64,000 nucleotides of DNA from Bryobacteraceae bacterium (GTDB lineage Bacteria > Acidobacteriota > Terriglobia > Bryobacterales > Bryobacteraceae): assembly GCA_041394945.1 (NCBI GenBank), contig JAWKHH010000001.1, positions 1,302,001 to 1,366,000 of the forward strand. The letters are read 5' to 3'. The notes beneath the pieces were generated by a model. The model was not told where the DNA came from. It searched no databases and was given only the letters and a program-made list of their open reading frames with translations. Positions within the stretch are counted from its first letter, which is position 1. The number at the start of each line of letters is the position of its first letter. The position numbers were made by a program, and so were the translations under genes. Shown piece after piece: positions 54,111 to 63,392 of the stretch.

Positions 54111-57100
54111 ATGGCAGATGCACCCCGCCTTATCGAACGTGCGTTTCCGTTAAAGCAGGCCTCGCTGGACTCCGTCCACGAGAAGAACGTGCGACATGGG
54201 CACATTTCGACACTTCACATCTGGCCGGCGCGGCGACCGTTGGCGGCTTGTCGGGCGGCGCTGATTGCCACTCTCTTGCCGGATCCTGGGACCCCGGAAG
54301 AACGGCAGAAGCTCTGCGAGCGCATCGGCGGTCGGGTGGTTCAGAAGACTGAGAAGAAGAAGATGCCGGATGGCCGCTTGGCCGAACGGATCAAGGAAGA
54401 GACCGAGGGGGGAATCCTCCACTGGCTGGGTTCGGAACCAAGTTCAGGAGGTAGGAAGAAGAAGGAGACGTTCCGTCGCAGGGTGGAGCATTGCGAGCAA
54501 GAGCTCGAGTGGTTCCGCCGGGAAATTCGGAGGGCCTACGGCGGCCGCGCTCCACGCGTAGTCGACCCCTTTGCTGGGGGCGGCGCCATTCCACTGGAAG
54601 CCATGCGGTTGGGTTGCGAGACCATGGCTGTGGACATCAACCCGGTTGCCTGGTTCATCCTCAAGTGTACCCTCGAGTACCCGCACAAGCTGGCCGGAAA
54701 GACCCGCCCCCTCCCGGACTTCGTCCTCAAGGAAGAGCAGTTCTTGTCCGCCTTCTACATGGCGCATCCTGAACTTGCCGGCTCCGCGAAGCCGGCGAAG
54801 AGGCAAGTGCAGGACCGCCAGAACCATCTCTTCCTGAGTACCGGTTCCGACACCGGCCGTGCTCCCGAGGCGGACTTGGCGTGGCACGTCCGAGCGTGGG
54901 GCAGGTACGTGCTCGACCGCGTGCGGCGGGATCTGGCGAAGCTCTACCCGACCTATGCTGACTTTGAGCCTCTGAAGCTTGACAAAGCCTACGAGAAGCA
55001 CCCCATGCGACTGGTGCCCCTGAAGGACGATGGCACGGCAGATATCAGTTCGCTAAATGGAGAGTTTACCGACGAGTATCTGGCAGGTAAAGGCAATCCA
55101 AGATGGGTAATCAAGCCCACGGTGGCCTACCTGTGGGCACGCACCGTGACGTGCAAGAACTGCCGCGCGACCGTGCCGTTGCTGAAGACATGTTGGCTTT
55201 CCAAGAAACCCGGCAAGCGGGTGCTGGTTGTTCCCACGGCAGGCGCCAATGGCAATATCACCTTCACGCTTCGTCGAAACGAACCAGTCGTGGGCGGCAA
55301 TGCTGCGCAAAGGCGGGAGCACGATCGGCGAGTTGGCATTGGCACGATGTCCAAGTCGGGCGCTCGATGCCTGCACTGCCCAGCGATCCAGACTCATGAG
55401 GATATTCAGGCCGCCGCACTTTCGAACCAGTGGTCAAGCGTGATGACCGCTGTTGTCGTAGATGGACTCAACGGGAAAGAGTTCCGAGAGGCGACAGAGG
55501 AAGAGAGGCTGGCATCGAAGCTCGCACCACCGCAAGGTGTGGAGCCGCTACGAGGGACCATAAGTTCGGTCCGTCCATCACCGAACGCCCGTGGGCTTTC
55601 CGGATTGACGCGGTACGGGATAGACGATTTTGGCAAGGTGTTTAACAACAGACAATTCGCTGCTCTACATGCGTTCTCCGATGCCGTCATCAAAGCACGC
55701 CAAGCCATCGATGCCGAGTATGACCGAGACATGGCGAACGCTGTTTCGTCATACCTCGCGGCATCCGTTGATCGATTGTCCGATCGCAATAGCACGCTGT
55801 GCCATTGGAACAAGGACTACGAGAAGATCACAGGTACATTCCAGCGGTACGCCTTACGCGTGAACTGGGACTACGCTGAGGTCAACCCGTTCTCGCCTAC
55901 GACCGGCAACTACAGTGACGCTGTCGAGTGGATCGCCCGCTTCCTCGACCATGCACTTCGGGTTCCGGTAGCGACGTCGTCCGTCCGAGTTGCCCACGGT
56001 TCTGCCACCAGCCTCGCCTTGGAAGATAAGAGTGTTGATGTCGTTCTCACCGATCCGCCGTATTACGACGCAATACCATATTCAGACCTCAGCGACTACT
56101 ACTACGTGTGGCTGAGGCGCTCACTGCGCCATGTGTATCCAGAGCAGTTCTCATCAGAAATCACGAAAAAGGATGACGACCTCATTCAGCATGCTGCCCT
56201 TGGAAATGGTGATAACCGAGCAGCGAAGCAGAGGTATGAGAACGGTATGGCCGCTGCCTTCAAGGAGGCGCATCGATGCCTGACCGATGACGGTCGGTTT
56301 GTGGTGGTCTTCGCGCACAAGCATCCAGACGCTTGGGAAACACTGGTTTCAGCTATCATTCGCGCGGGTTTCGTAGTCGACGGAAGCTGGCCCATTCGGA
56401 CGGAGATGCCACATAAGGCTGCCGCTGGAGCACGACTCGCCTCGTCGGTCTGGCTCGTTTGCCGGAAGCGTCCCGAGGCGGCACGCCCCGGCTGGGACAA
56501 CAACACCTTGGAGGAGATGCGCCGGAACATCCGCGAGAGTCTACGAGGGTTCTGGGATGCCGGAATCCGGGGGCCTGACTTCGTCTGGGCCGCCACCGGC
56601 CCGGCACTGGAGGCCTACAGCAAATACCCTGTAGTCAAGAAGGCGAACGACCCTGGTAAAACCATGGAAGTGAGCGAGTTCCTCTCGCACGTGCGTCGCA
56701 TGGTCGTAGACTTCGTCGTCGGCCAGGTGTTGACCGGTGATGGTGCTGGTGCAGATCTCGCCGCCGCCGACCGCATGGATGCACCGACCGCGTACTATCT
56801 CCTGCATCGCCACGACTTCGGCCTGGAGGAGGCGCCCTCCGGCGGGTGCATCCTCTACGCCACGGCTTGCGGTCTTTCGGACCACGATCTCGAAACCACT
56901 TGGGACGTCCTGGTCCGCATTGGCGGCGGTGGCAGCGAGGACGAGGAACAGGAGAATGACGAGATCGATCCCGATGCTGAAGAGGATCCGGACGAAGCCT
57001 CGGACTCGGGCACGAAGGTGAAGCTTAAGACCTGGGCCCAGCGCAAACACAAAGGCATGGGCTATGAGGCACCCGGCGGACAGCAGGTGCCGCTTATCGA

Positions 57101-57344
57101 CCGCGTCCACCGACTGATGCATCTGTGGCGGGCGGGCGATGTGCTGAAGGTCGACGAATACTTGGACGACTACGGCTTGCGGAGGCAGGAACTCTTCAGG
57201 CGGCTACTGCAGTCCTTGATAGAGTTGTCGCCGGCGAGCAGCGACGAGCGGACTCTGCTTGAATCGTTGAGCAACCACATTCAGGCCAAGGGGGCCAAGC
57301 CGGAAGACCGCCAGGCGGCGCTGGCGTTCGGTGAGGAGCACTAA
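54111..57344 (+). CDS. DUF1156 adenine-specific DNA methyltransferase
   Basis: 1077 residues. The DUF1156 N-terminus ends in HGHISTLHIWPARRPLAACRA. The SAM-binding motif is VVDPFAGGGAIPLEA near 148-160, and the catalytic motif IV is LTDPPYYDAIPYSDLSDYYY near 646, an N6-adenine or N4-cytosine type DPPY. Between them are two CxxC pairs (CKNC near 348 and CLHC) that may hold zinc. An acidic stretch near 945 separates a C-terminal helical domain. GGAGAGG precedes the ATG, which lies 3 bases after the helicase stop. It most likely modifies host DNA to protect it from the partner proteins. Confidence 0.88.
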   Translation: MADAPRLIERAFPLKQASLDSVHEKNVRHGHISTLHIWPARRPLAACRAALIATLLPDPGTPEERQKLCERIGGRVVQKTEKKKMPDGRLAERIKEETEGGILHWLGSEPSSGGRKKKETFRRRVEHCEQELEWFRREIRRAYGGRAPRVVDPFAGGGAIPLEAMRLGCETMAVDINPVAWFILKCTLEYPHKLAGKTRPLPDFVLKEEQFLSAFYMAHPELAGSAKPAKRQVQDRQNHLFLSTGSDTGRAPEADLAWHVRAWGRYVLDRVRRDLAKLYPTYADFEPLKLDKAYEKHPMRLVPLKDDGTADISSLNGEFTDEYLAGKGNPRWVIKPTVAYLWARTVTCKNCRATVPLLKTCWLSKKPGKRVLVVPTAGANGNITFTLRRNEPVVGGNAAQRREHDRRVGIGTMSKSGARCLHCPAIQTHEDIQAAALSNQWSSVMTAVVVDGLNGKEFREATEEERLASKLAPPQGVEPLRGTISSVRPSPNARGLSGLTRYGIDDFGKVFNNRQFAALHAFSDAVIKARQAIDAEYDRDMANAVSSYLAASVDRLSDRNSTLCHWNKDYEKITGTFQRYALRVNWDYAEVNPFSPTTGNYSDAVEWIARFLDHALRVPVATSSVRVAHGSATSLALEDKSVDVVLTDPPYYDAIPYSDLSDYYYVWLRRSLRHVYPEQFSSEITKKDDDLIQHAALGNGDNRAAKQRYENGMAAAFKEAHRCLTDDGRFVVVFAHKHPDAWETLVSAIIRAGFVVDGSWPIRTEMPHKAAAGARLASSVWLVCRKRPEAARPGWDNNTLEEMRRNIRESLRGFWDAGIRGPDFVWAATGPALEAYSKYPVVKKANDPGKTMEVSEFLSHVRRMVVDFVVGQVLTGDGAGADLAAADRMDAPTAYYLLHRHDFGLEEAPSGGCILYATACGLSDHDLETTWDVLVRIGGGGSEDEEQENDEIDPDAEEDPDEASDSGTKVKLKTWAQRKHKGMGYEAPGGQQVPLIDRVHRLMHLWRAGDVLKVDEYLDDYGLRRQELFRRLLQSLIELSPASSDERTLLESLSNHIQAKGAKPEDRQAALAFGEEH

Positions 57345-57376
57345 CCAACCCGCGTCGTCGGGAGAGGAACCACGCT

Positions 57377-60300
57377 ATGGCAAGACTACCCTGGAAGTGC
57401 TGGCACGAAGTCGTGAAGCTGCGGGAGGACCTGCGGTCAGGTGAGCTGCCGCTCCACATGTTTGCCGCCGACCTCTACGAGGTCCTCATGCAGAGCGGCA
57501 AGCGACCGATCTACGAGGACCCCGAGAAGTTCTTCGCTCTCACTTTCCCGACGTACAACCTCCGGCGGCTGGTGCGCGACGTGGTACTTCGTGTGGCGGG
57601 CAAGAACGACAAGGCTGTGCGCCAGCTCGAGCTGACATACGGCGGTGGCAAGACTCACACACTGATCACGCTGCGGCATCTTGTAACAGATCCAACCAGC
57701 CTGCCGAACCTGCCTTCGATGGCCGAGTTCATCGAAGCCATTGGCCAGACGCCACCGAAAGCGCGCGTGGCTGGGCTTTGCTTCGACAAGCTTGACGTCG
57801 AGAAGGGCATGGAGGTGCGCTCGCCAGGTGGCACACTCCGCACGCTCAAGCACCCTTGGAGCGTGTTGGCTTACCAGATTGCGGGCGATGACGGGCTGAA
57901 GGTGCTCCACGCGGAAAACAAGGCAGAGGAGCGCGAGAGCGCCCCCGCGGAGAATCTGCTGACCACACTGCTCGAACTTCCCGCGAGCGACGGCCTCAGC
58001 GTCCTGATTCTGATCGACGAGGTGTTGATGTACGCCCGCGAAAAGGCGGCGGCGGATCCTCGGTGGCAGGATCGCCTCATAAACTTCTTCCAATACCTGA
58101 CGCAGGCCGCTACGAAGGTGGACCGCTGCTGCGTGGTAGCGTCGCTGCTGGCCAGTGAACCAGCGAAGAGTGACAAGTTCGGCCGCCAACTCCAAGGGGA
58201 ACTGTATGACATCTTCCAGCGCCAGCGCGAGGAGGCGGTGGAGCCAGTCGTGAAGGAGGATGTCGCCGAACTGCTGCGGCGCCGCTTCTTCACGCCGGAG
58301 TCCATTAGGGACCGGGACGCGTTTAGGCCTCACGTCCAGGCAGCGCTCAAGGGCATCTCCGACATTGACGAGCAGACACAAAAGCAGGGAGCGGAGGCCG
58401 AGGAACGCTACCTGAGAAGCTACCCGTTCCACCCAGACTTGACGGAGGTCTTCTACACGAAGTGGACCCAACTGGATCGCTTCCAGAAGGCCCGAGGCGT
58501 CCTGCGCACCTTCGCGCTGGCCTTGCGGGAGGCCGAGAAATGGGATAGTGCGCCGCTCGTAGGGCCGGGAGTTCTCCTAAACGCGCCTGGCCGTGACGGA
58601 TTGTCTGAGGCCCTGCGCGAACTTGTCACCGTGGCCGACACCGAGGAGCACGAAGGCAAGAAGCAAGCATGGACGGGCATCCTGGAAGGCGAGCTGGGAC
58701 AAGCTCGTGACATTCAGCGGGATTCCGTGGGCCTCCGGCTCCGCGAAGTAGAACAGGCCGTTGTGGGTACGTTCCTCCACTCGCAACCCATCGGGCAGAG
58801 CGCACGGTCCCGCGATCTCCTTGTTCTGCTGGGTGCGACGCGTCCCGATCGGATCGAGCTGGAGAAAGGGTTCACCCGCTGGGCTCAGGCGAGTTTCTGG
58901 TTGGACGACCAGCACACGGCCGTAAGCGAGAACCAAATGCCGTCGACGTGGCGTCTGGGCAACCGGCCCAACCTCACGCAGATGCACACTGTCGCGGCGG
59001 GGCGCGTCTCCGACGATGTCGTGCGCGTTCGCCTCCTGGACGAGATCGGCAAGGTGAAACCCCTCTCAACTGGGGCATCGGTGGCCGGAGTGCGTGTTCA
59101 TACGCTGCCCACCCGTCCTCGCGACATCGAGGACGACGGCCAGTTTCACTATGCGGTACTGGCGCCTAGCTCGGCCTCAGATTCTGGCAAGCCGAGTCCG
59201 GAGGCCAAGCGCTATCTGGATGAGACCACGGGACCGGAGAAACCGCGTGTCTATCGAAATGCAGTGCTGCTACTGACGCCTTCCAAGGATGGCCTGGAGG
59301 TCGCCTCTGCTCGTGTGCGCGATTATCTGGCGTGGGAGCAGGTGCGCTCTGATCTGAAGGATCAGGAGAAGGAGGGTGAAATCGACATCATGCGCATGCA
59401 AACCTTGACCATCAACGTCGATAGGGCCAAGGGGCGTATTCCGGAAGCCATCAAGCAAGCGTACTGCATTGTCGTGACGGTGTCCGAGAAAGACGAGGTT
59501 CAGGCTTTCAAGATCAACGTCACGGATGAGCCGCATTTCAACATCATCAAGAACGATCCTCGCTCGCGCGTTCAGGACTCGTCAATTACGGCGGAGGCGC
59601 TTCTGCCCGATGGCCCGTACAACCTCTGGCGCAAGGGGGAAACGAGTCGTCGCGTCAAGGATCTCTCCGGGGCGTTCGCGCAACTGCCACATCTGCCCAA
59701 AATGCTCAAGGCCCAAGCCATCCTCGATACGCTGACGGAGGGCTGTGCGCAAGGTTCTTTCGTTCTGCGCCTGACGAGGCCGGACGGGTCGTTCCGCACG
59801 TGGTGGCGCACCCGCGCGGATGAGACTGCCATGAGCGATCTGGCTCTCGAGTTAGTCCTGCCAGAGTCCGCCGAACTGGCGGAGCTGCCTTATCAGCTTC
59901 TCCTGACCCGCGTGCTGCCGGAGCTGTGGAAGGGCGATGAGATCACCGTGCAGTCCGTTCTAGGCTACTTCAACGGGAACAACGTCGTGCAGGTTCCACG
60001 TGACGGATATACGGAACCCGTTTCAATTCCCAAGGCGGGCGCGGAGGTCGTCAACAAGGCGACCACCGCCGCCGTTGAGGCCGGCGCGTTGTGGCTCACA
60101 AGCGGTCCGGCCAGCGTGCTTGCGGAGCCGATCCCCGCTGGTGTCCTGACACCGAAGGCGACCTTGCGGGAGCCCCCAGCGATGATCGCCGCTGCTGAGA
60201 TCCTGCCGGAGAACTTGTCCGATGCGTGGTCGGGAGGGCAGGCCACGGCTCTGTCCATCGCCACCGCGCTCTCGCAGAGATTCGGCCACACGATGCCGTG

Positions 60301-60694
60301 GAAAACGGTCAAGGATGTGATCACGGCGTCAATCAACGCCCGTTTCACGGAGTTGGACGGAACATCGAGTGACTGGCCTTGCGACTACCCGTCGGCCCAG
60401 TCGGTGAAGCTCAAGGTCGCGTCCGCGCCCGGCGGCCGGCCCAGCGTAGGCGGCATCGGCCCAGCAGCACCTATGAAGTGCCTCGTTGCCCAGGCCGAAC
60501 TTGAGCCGTCGGAGGTCCAGGATCTCGCCGATATTGTCCCGAGCCTCCTTGAACTGAAGGCGAAGTTCAATACTCCGCTGAAGTTCCGAGTCCAAATTGA
60601 GCTCGGTGACGGCAAGGAGAAGCCGTCGGAGGAATCCGCGAACCAGGTCAACAAGCTGCTGAGGGAACTGAAGCATGGATTTGAGCTGCAATAG
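57377..60694 (+). CDS. DUF499 P-loop ATPase
   Basis: 1105 residues. The P-loop is LTYGGGKTHTLITLRH near residue 88, and Walker B is LSVLILIDEVLMYAREK near 207, followed by a sensor-like VASLLAS. The N-terminal DUF499 pattern (FFALTFPTYNLRRLVRDVVLR) is clear. The long C-terminal half has no recognised enzyme motif. GAGAGGA lies before the ATG. DUF499 proteins are repeatedly found beside DUF1156 methylases and SNF2-type helicases in defence islands; the mechanism is not known to me. Probably the third gene of the same transcript. Confidence 0.85.
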   Translation: MARLPWKCWHEVVKLREDLRSGELPLHMFAADLYEVLMQSGKRPIYEDPEKFFALTFPTYNLRRLVRDVVLRVAGKNDKAVRQLELTYGGGKTHTLITLRHLVTDPTSLPNLPSMAEFIEAIGQTPPKARVAGLCFDKLDVEKGMEVRSPGGTLRTLKHPWSVLAYQIAGDDGLKVLHAENKAEERESAPAENLLTTLLELPASDGLSVLILIDEVLMYAREKAAADPRWQDRLINFFQYLTQAATKVDRCCVVASLLASEPAKSDKFGRQLQGELYDIFQRQREEAVEPVVKEDVAELLRRRFFTPESIRDRDAFRPHVQAALKGISDIDEQTQKQGAEAEERYLRSYPFHPDLTEVFYTKWTQLDRFQKARGVLRTFALALREAEKWDSAPLVGPGVLLNAPGRDGLSEALRELVTVADTEEHEGKKQAWTGILEGELGQARDIQRDSVGLRLREVEQAVVGTFLHSQPIGQSARSRDLLVLLGATRPDRIELEKGFTRWAQASFWLDDQHTAVSENQMPSTWRLGNRPNLTQMHTVAAGRVSDDVVRVRLLDEIGKVKPLSTGASVAGVRVHTLPTRPRDIEDDGQFHYAVLAPSSASDSGKPSPEAKRYLDETTGPEKPRVYRNAVLLLTPSKDGLEVASARVRDYLAWEQVRSDLKDQEKEGEIDIMRMQTLTINVDRAKGRIPEAIKQAYCIVVTVSEKDEVQAFKINVTDEPHFNIIKNDPRSRVQDSSITAEALLPDGPYNLWRKGETSRRVKDLSGAFAQLPHLPKMLKAQAILDTLTEGCAQGSFVLRLTRPDGSFRTWWRTRADETAMSDLALELVLPESAELAELPYQLLLTRVLPELWKGDEITVQSVLGYFNGNNVVQVPRDGYTEPVSIPKAGAEVVNKATTAAVEAGALWLTSGPASVLAEPIPAGVLTPKATLREPPAMIAAAEILPENLSDAWSGGQATALSIATALSQRFGHTMPWKTVKDVITASINARFTELDGTSSDWPCDYPSAQSVKLKVASAPGGRPSVGGIGPAAPMKCLVAQAELEPSEVQDLADIVPSLLELKAKFNTPLKFRVQIELGDGKEKPSEESANQVNKLLRELKHGFELQ

Positions 60695-60954
60695 AGCCGA
60701 GCCTTTCCCCGCCTGCTGCACCTTCTTGAGCGTGGGGACCCTTCACAATGAACCACCCATCAATTCAGCCGCAGATAGGCCTGATAGGCCTGAATCTTGA
60801 ACGGCAGGCTGGTCAACAGGGCCCTCCGGGTTCTGCGCGCAACTGAGGGAGGGGCGTGAGGTCTATGGGTTCAACAGTCCGCGGATCTTCCAGGCCAAGC
60901 CTATTCTAGGCTAGTCGGTTTGCCATTCTCGAAGGTCGTCCTATCCTGGCACCT
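60695..60954. other. Intergenic region within the defence cluster
   Basis: 260 bases with no convincing gene. It contains a short tandem GATAGGCCT-GATAGGCCT near 60776 and a 32-codon frame from ATG 60749 with no support. A separate promoter for the next gene may lie here, but no clear -35/-10 pair is seen. Confidence 0.35.
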
Positions 60955-62454
60955 GTGGGCACCAGCGGAGCGATGGGGACAGTCACCGAGCTTGTCTGCG
61001 GACCGAAGAAAGTTGAATGCCGCCTGGATGATGGGAGCTCGCTACATCTGCCGGCCTTCCTTGGCAAGTTTATCAAGCGGGCTGACGTGGTCAAGGTGCT
61101 TCCACCAGGAAAAGACGACCTGCTGGTCAAGCGCTCGATCTCACGATTTCGGCTTCAGTGCTTGCTCTACACGACCGTTGGTTATGTGGCGCAGCCGAGG
61201 CTCAGTGAAAACGGCGTTGGCTTCCTGGCTCGGGTGGAATTACCGGAGCGTTTCGTCGGTCCCAAGACAATGTTCTTGTCGGGTGACGCCATCCGACACT
61301 ATTTCTACGCACTGACTAACAGCAACACACCGCAGAGCCTGTATGCCCTTCTGGGCGTGCTCGAAGCGGCAACGCCGGCAGACCTGCGCCTGGCTTGGCA
61401 TGTCTGTCAGCTCGAATCTGGTGCGACGGCCACGAAGCCTTCCGAGCGTGTTTGGAAGGAACGCGCGCTCAACATTCTCTCGCACCCCGATCTTCGGAAA
61501 TGCTACGACACGCTTCGGCATGACGAAAACGCTCCACCAGTTTTCCCGTACGGCGGCTTCGGTTCCATCCTGGTACAGGGCGACCTTTCAAACGACGGCG
61601 AGGCCTTCTTTGCCGATCGCATTCTCGCCTACAAGCCGGAGATGCAGTCGCGAAGAGTATCGCTTCTCCTGCGCCAGTGCGAATTCCTCGCCGACCGTGT
61701 GATTTGCCGGGACCCGCGGCGAAAGCTGGAGGTAATGCTTGACTCAGGCCTCCTTCCCAGCATCGATTGGGATCTGACTTGGAACAACTGGAAGCACTGG
61801 CTCCGGAGCAGGATCGATGTCGATGCCACATTTGTTCGAGCTGGAAAGTATCGGTTGCGAGGGGGCGAATGGATTCTGCGGACGTGGCTTACGGCTCTTC
61901 CGTCGCGCCTTCGAGTCACGGTCCCTGAGGGGATTGCTGCCGACGTTGAGCGGGCAAAGGCGATTAACAGTCTCCTTGGCGAACATGCCGAGGTCGTCGA
62001 GAGAATCCGCGCTGAGGTGCAGGATCAGCCGGTCGAGCATCTTCAGATTCAGGATTGGTTTGACCGGCTCGGCACCTCGTCGCATCTCAGGCCACAGCAG
62101 GTGACTTGGGGCGCGGATTGCGATCCCTACTACTTCGAGCAGCTACGCCGGAGGAGCACCACCTGGTTCCTCTTCAGGCGGGAGTACCTGTTCGTTTGGA
62201 CGAACGTGCTGGTCGCGGAGATCCCCCAACTGGGACATGCAACGTACGTTTTCGCGAAACCGGAGGATGTCAGCGCGTTCATGCGCCGGTATTCCTGCGT
62301 GACCCGTGCGGACATCCGCCGCAACCGTGATAACGTCGCTACCGATCTCGGGTTCGTCGGACGCGTTGTCCGCGGTCGCAAGAAGAAACGCTGGCTCAAC
62401 GACGTGCTGAAACTCGCCAGTGAGAAGGCGGACTATGTGGAGGTGTTCGAATGA
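60955..62454 (+). CDS. Defence-cluster protein with degenerate J-like domain
   Basis: 499 residues from GTG 60955, or 493 from ATG 60973; neither has a good ribosome-binding site. Residues about 127-185 resemble a J domain (SLYALLGVLEAATPADLRLAW, then ERALNILSHPDLRKCYDTLRH), with the typical start YxLLGV and end of the third and fourth helices. The HPD tripeptide needed to activate Hsp70 is absent. The rest shows no known domain; the C-terminus is basic (GRVVRGRKKKRWLNDVLKLA) and may bind nucleic acid. It follows the DUF499 gene on the same strand and its stop overlaps the next small gene. Confidence 0.6.
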   Translation: MGTSGAMGTVTELVCGPKKVECRLDDGSSLHLPAFLGKFIKRADVVKVLPPGKDDLLVKRSISRFRLQCLLYTTVGYVAQPRLSENGVGFLARVELPERFVGPKTMFLSGDAIRHYFYALTNSNTPQSLYALLGVLEAATPADLRLAWHVCQLESGATATKPSERVWKERALNILSHPDLRKCYDTLRHDENAPPVFPYGGFGSILVQGDLSNDGEAFFADRILAYKPEMQSRRVSLLLRQCEFLADRVICRDPRRKLEVMLDSGLLPSIDWDLTWNNWKHWLRSRIDVDATFVRAGKYRLRGGEWILRTWLTALPSRLRVTVPEGIAADVERAKAINSLLGEHAEVVERIRAEVQDQPVEHLQIQDWFDRLGTSSHLRPQQVTWGADCDPYYFEQLRRRSTTWFLFRREYLFVWTNVLVAEIPQLGHATYVFAKPEDVSAFMRRYSCVTRADIRRNRDNVATDLGFVGRVVRGRKKKRWLNDVLKLASEKADYVEVFE

Positions 62455-62597
62455 TCGTCCTTACGGAAGAGAGAAAGCAGCAGATCATTGAGGAGGAACC
62501 GGGAGGCCTTTGGCTCGTTCTCGATGAGGAGTATCCGCGAGACCTGCCAGCCGCTGCCGACCTCCTTGGAGGCGACCTGCCTAATGCCGACGACTAG
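62451..62597 (+). CDS. Small acidic protein, 48 residues
   Basis: ATG 62451 overlaps the stop of the J-like gene (ATGA), so translation is probably coupled. The product is strongly acidic (LTEERKQQIIEEEPGGLWLV, then LDEEYPRDLP, ending NADD). No family is recognised; the size and charge would suit a protein partner or a DNA-mimic inhibitor. It overlaps the convergent ThiF gene by 4 bases. Confidence 0.5.
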   Translation: MIVLTEERKQQIIEEEPGGLWLVLDEEYPRDLPAAADLLGGDLPNADD

Positions 62598-63388
62598 GCA
62601 GCCCAGACGAGCGTCAATCGCCGTCCCCGCCGACGCATCCGGCGCCAGAGATCGGGATTAATCGCAATCGGGTGGACCCGGTTTTCGCGAACGCTCACGA
62701 AGGCGCCGTGATGCTCGATGCGGCCGTACCGGAACAGTTGCGTCAGCAGTGCGAGCGCATGGTAGGCCAGCACTTGGTTCACGAATGGTTCCTGACGCTC
62801 CAGTGCTTCGCGTGCGCTGCAACTCGGAGCGCTGTCGTCATCCAGGGACACCTCGACGATCTCCGGGAACAGCTCCGCCACAGTGCGAAGCCTTTGAGTA
62901 GATCGTCGATTACGACCGTTCAGAGGTTGGCCAAGTACAAGCTGGCCACTGTCTGCTGCGTTCCCTAGGTCGAGCCAGTAGGCCACTCTGCTCCGCCACC
63001 CCTGGACCTTGCTCGCGATTAGCTGCCGGGCCGCACGCGTGTCCACGCAGCCAATCACGATATCGAAGTTGGAGGCGTCCGTCTGCGAGTCCAAGTGCTC
63101 GTTGACGGCTGTCCAGTTCAGACCCCAGAACAGATTCAGGCGACTCACCATCACAACTGCCTTGGCGAGGCCGATTTCCGCGGAACAGAAAGGCTGGCGG
63201 ACGCAGTTCGTTGCCGAGATGATGTCGCCATCCATGACCGTCACGTGCAGCCCGCCCGGGTGACCGGCGACGAGCATCGCCTGGTGGAGATACGGCAGGC
63301 CGCTGGCAATGGCCGAACCGGAGCCTCCGCAACCGATGAGCAGCACGCGCACGGGGCGCCGCAGCAGCTCAGGAGAAACCATGTGCAT
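62594..63388 (-). CDS. PRTRC-system ThiF-family E1-like protein
   Basis: About 264 residues. The nucleotide-binding Rossmann motif of E1/ThiF/MoeB enzymes is VRVLLIGCGGSGSAIASGL, and the second conserved part is HVTVMDGDIISATNCVRQPF with DIVIGCVDTRAARQLIA. It should adenylate the C-terminus of a ubiquitin-like or ThiS-like partner. The order with protein B is typical of the PRTRC gene set carried by plasmids and integrative elements. ATG 63388 is preferred over TTG 63406 because AAGGAG lies correctly before it; the gene then starts 4 bases after the protein B stop. Confidence 0.78.
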   Translation of the reverse strand: MHMVSPELLRRPVRVLLIGCGGSGSAIASGLPYLHQAMLVAGHPGGLHVTVMDGDIISATNCVRQPFCSAEIGLAKAVVMVSRLNLFWGLNWTAVNEHLDSQTDASNFDIVIGCVDTRAARQLIASKVQGWRSRVAYWLDLGNAADSGQLVLGQPLNGRNRRSTQRLRTVAELFPEIVEVSLDDDSAPSCSAREALERQEPFVNQVLAYHALALLTQLFRYGRIEHHGAFVSVRENRVHPIAINPDLWRRMRRRGRRLTLVWAA

Positions 63389-63392
63389 CGCC

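Noticed and set aside
60749..60847. 32-codon frame with a collagen-like stretch in the gap after the DUF499 gene
   Set aside because: Too short and without ribosome-binding site or coupling to a neighbour.
50496..62454. BREX or DISARM system
   Set aside because: No PglZ, BrxC or BrxL-type protein for BREX, and no DUF1998 (DrmB) or phospholipase-D-type (DrmC) protein for DISARM; the DUF1156/DUF499 pair points to another module.
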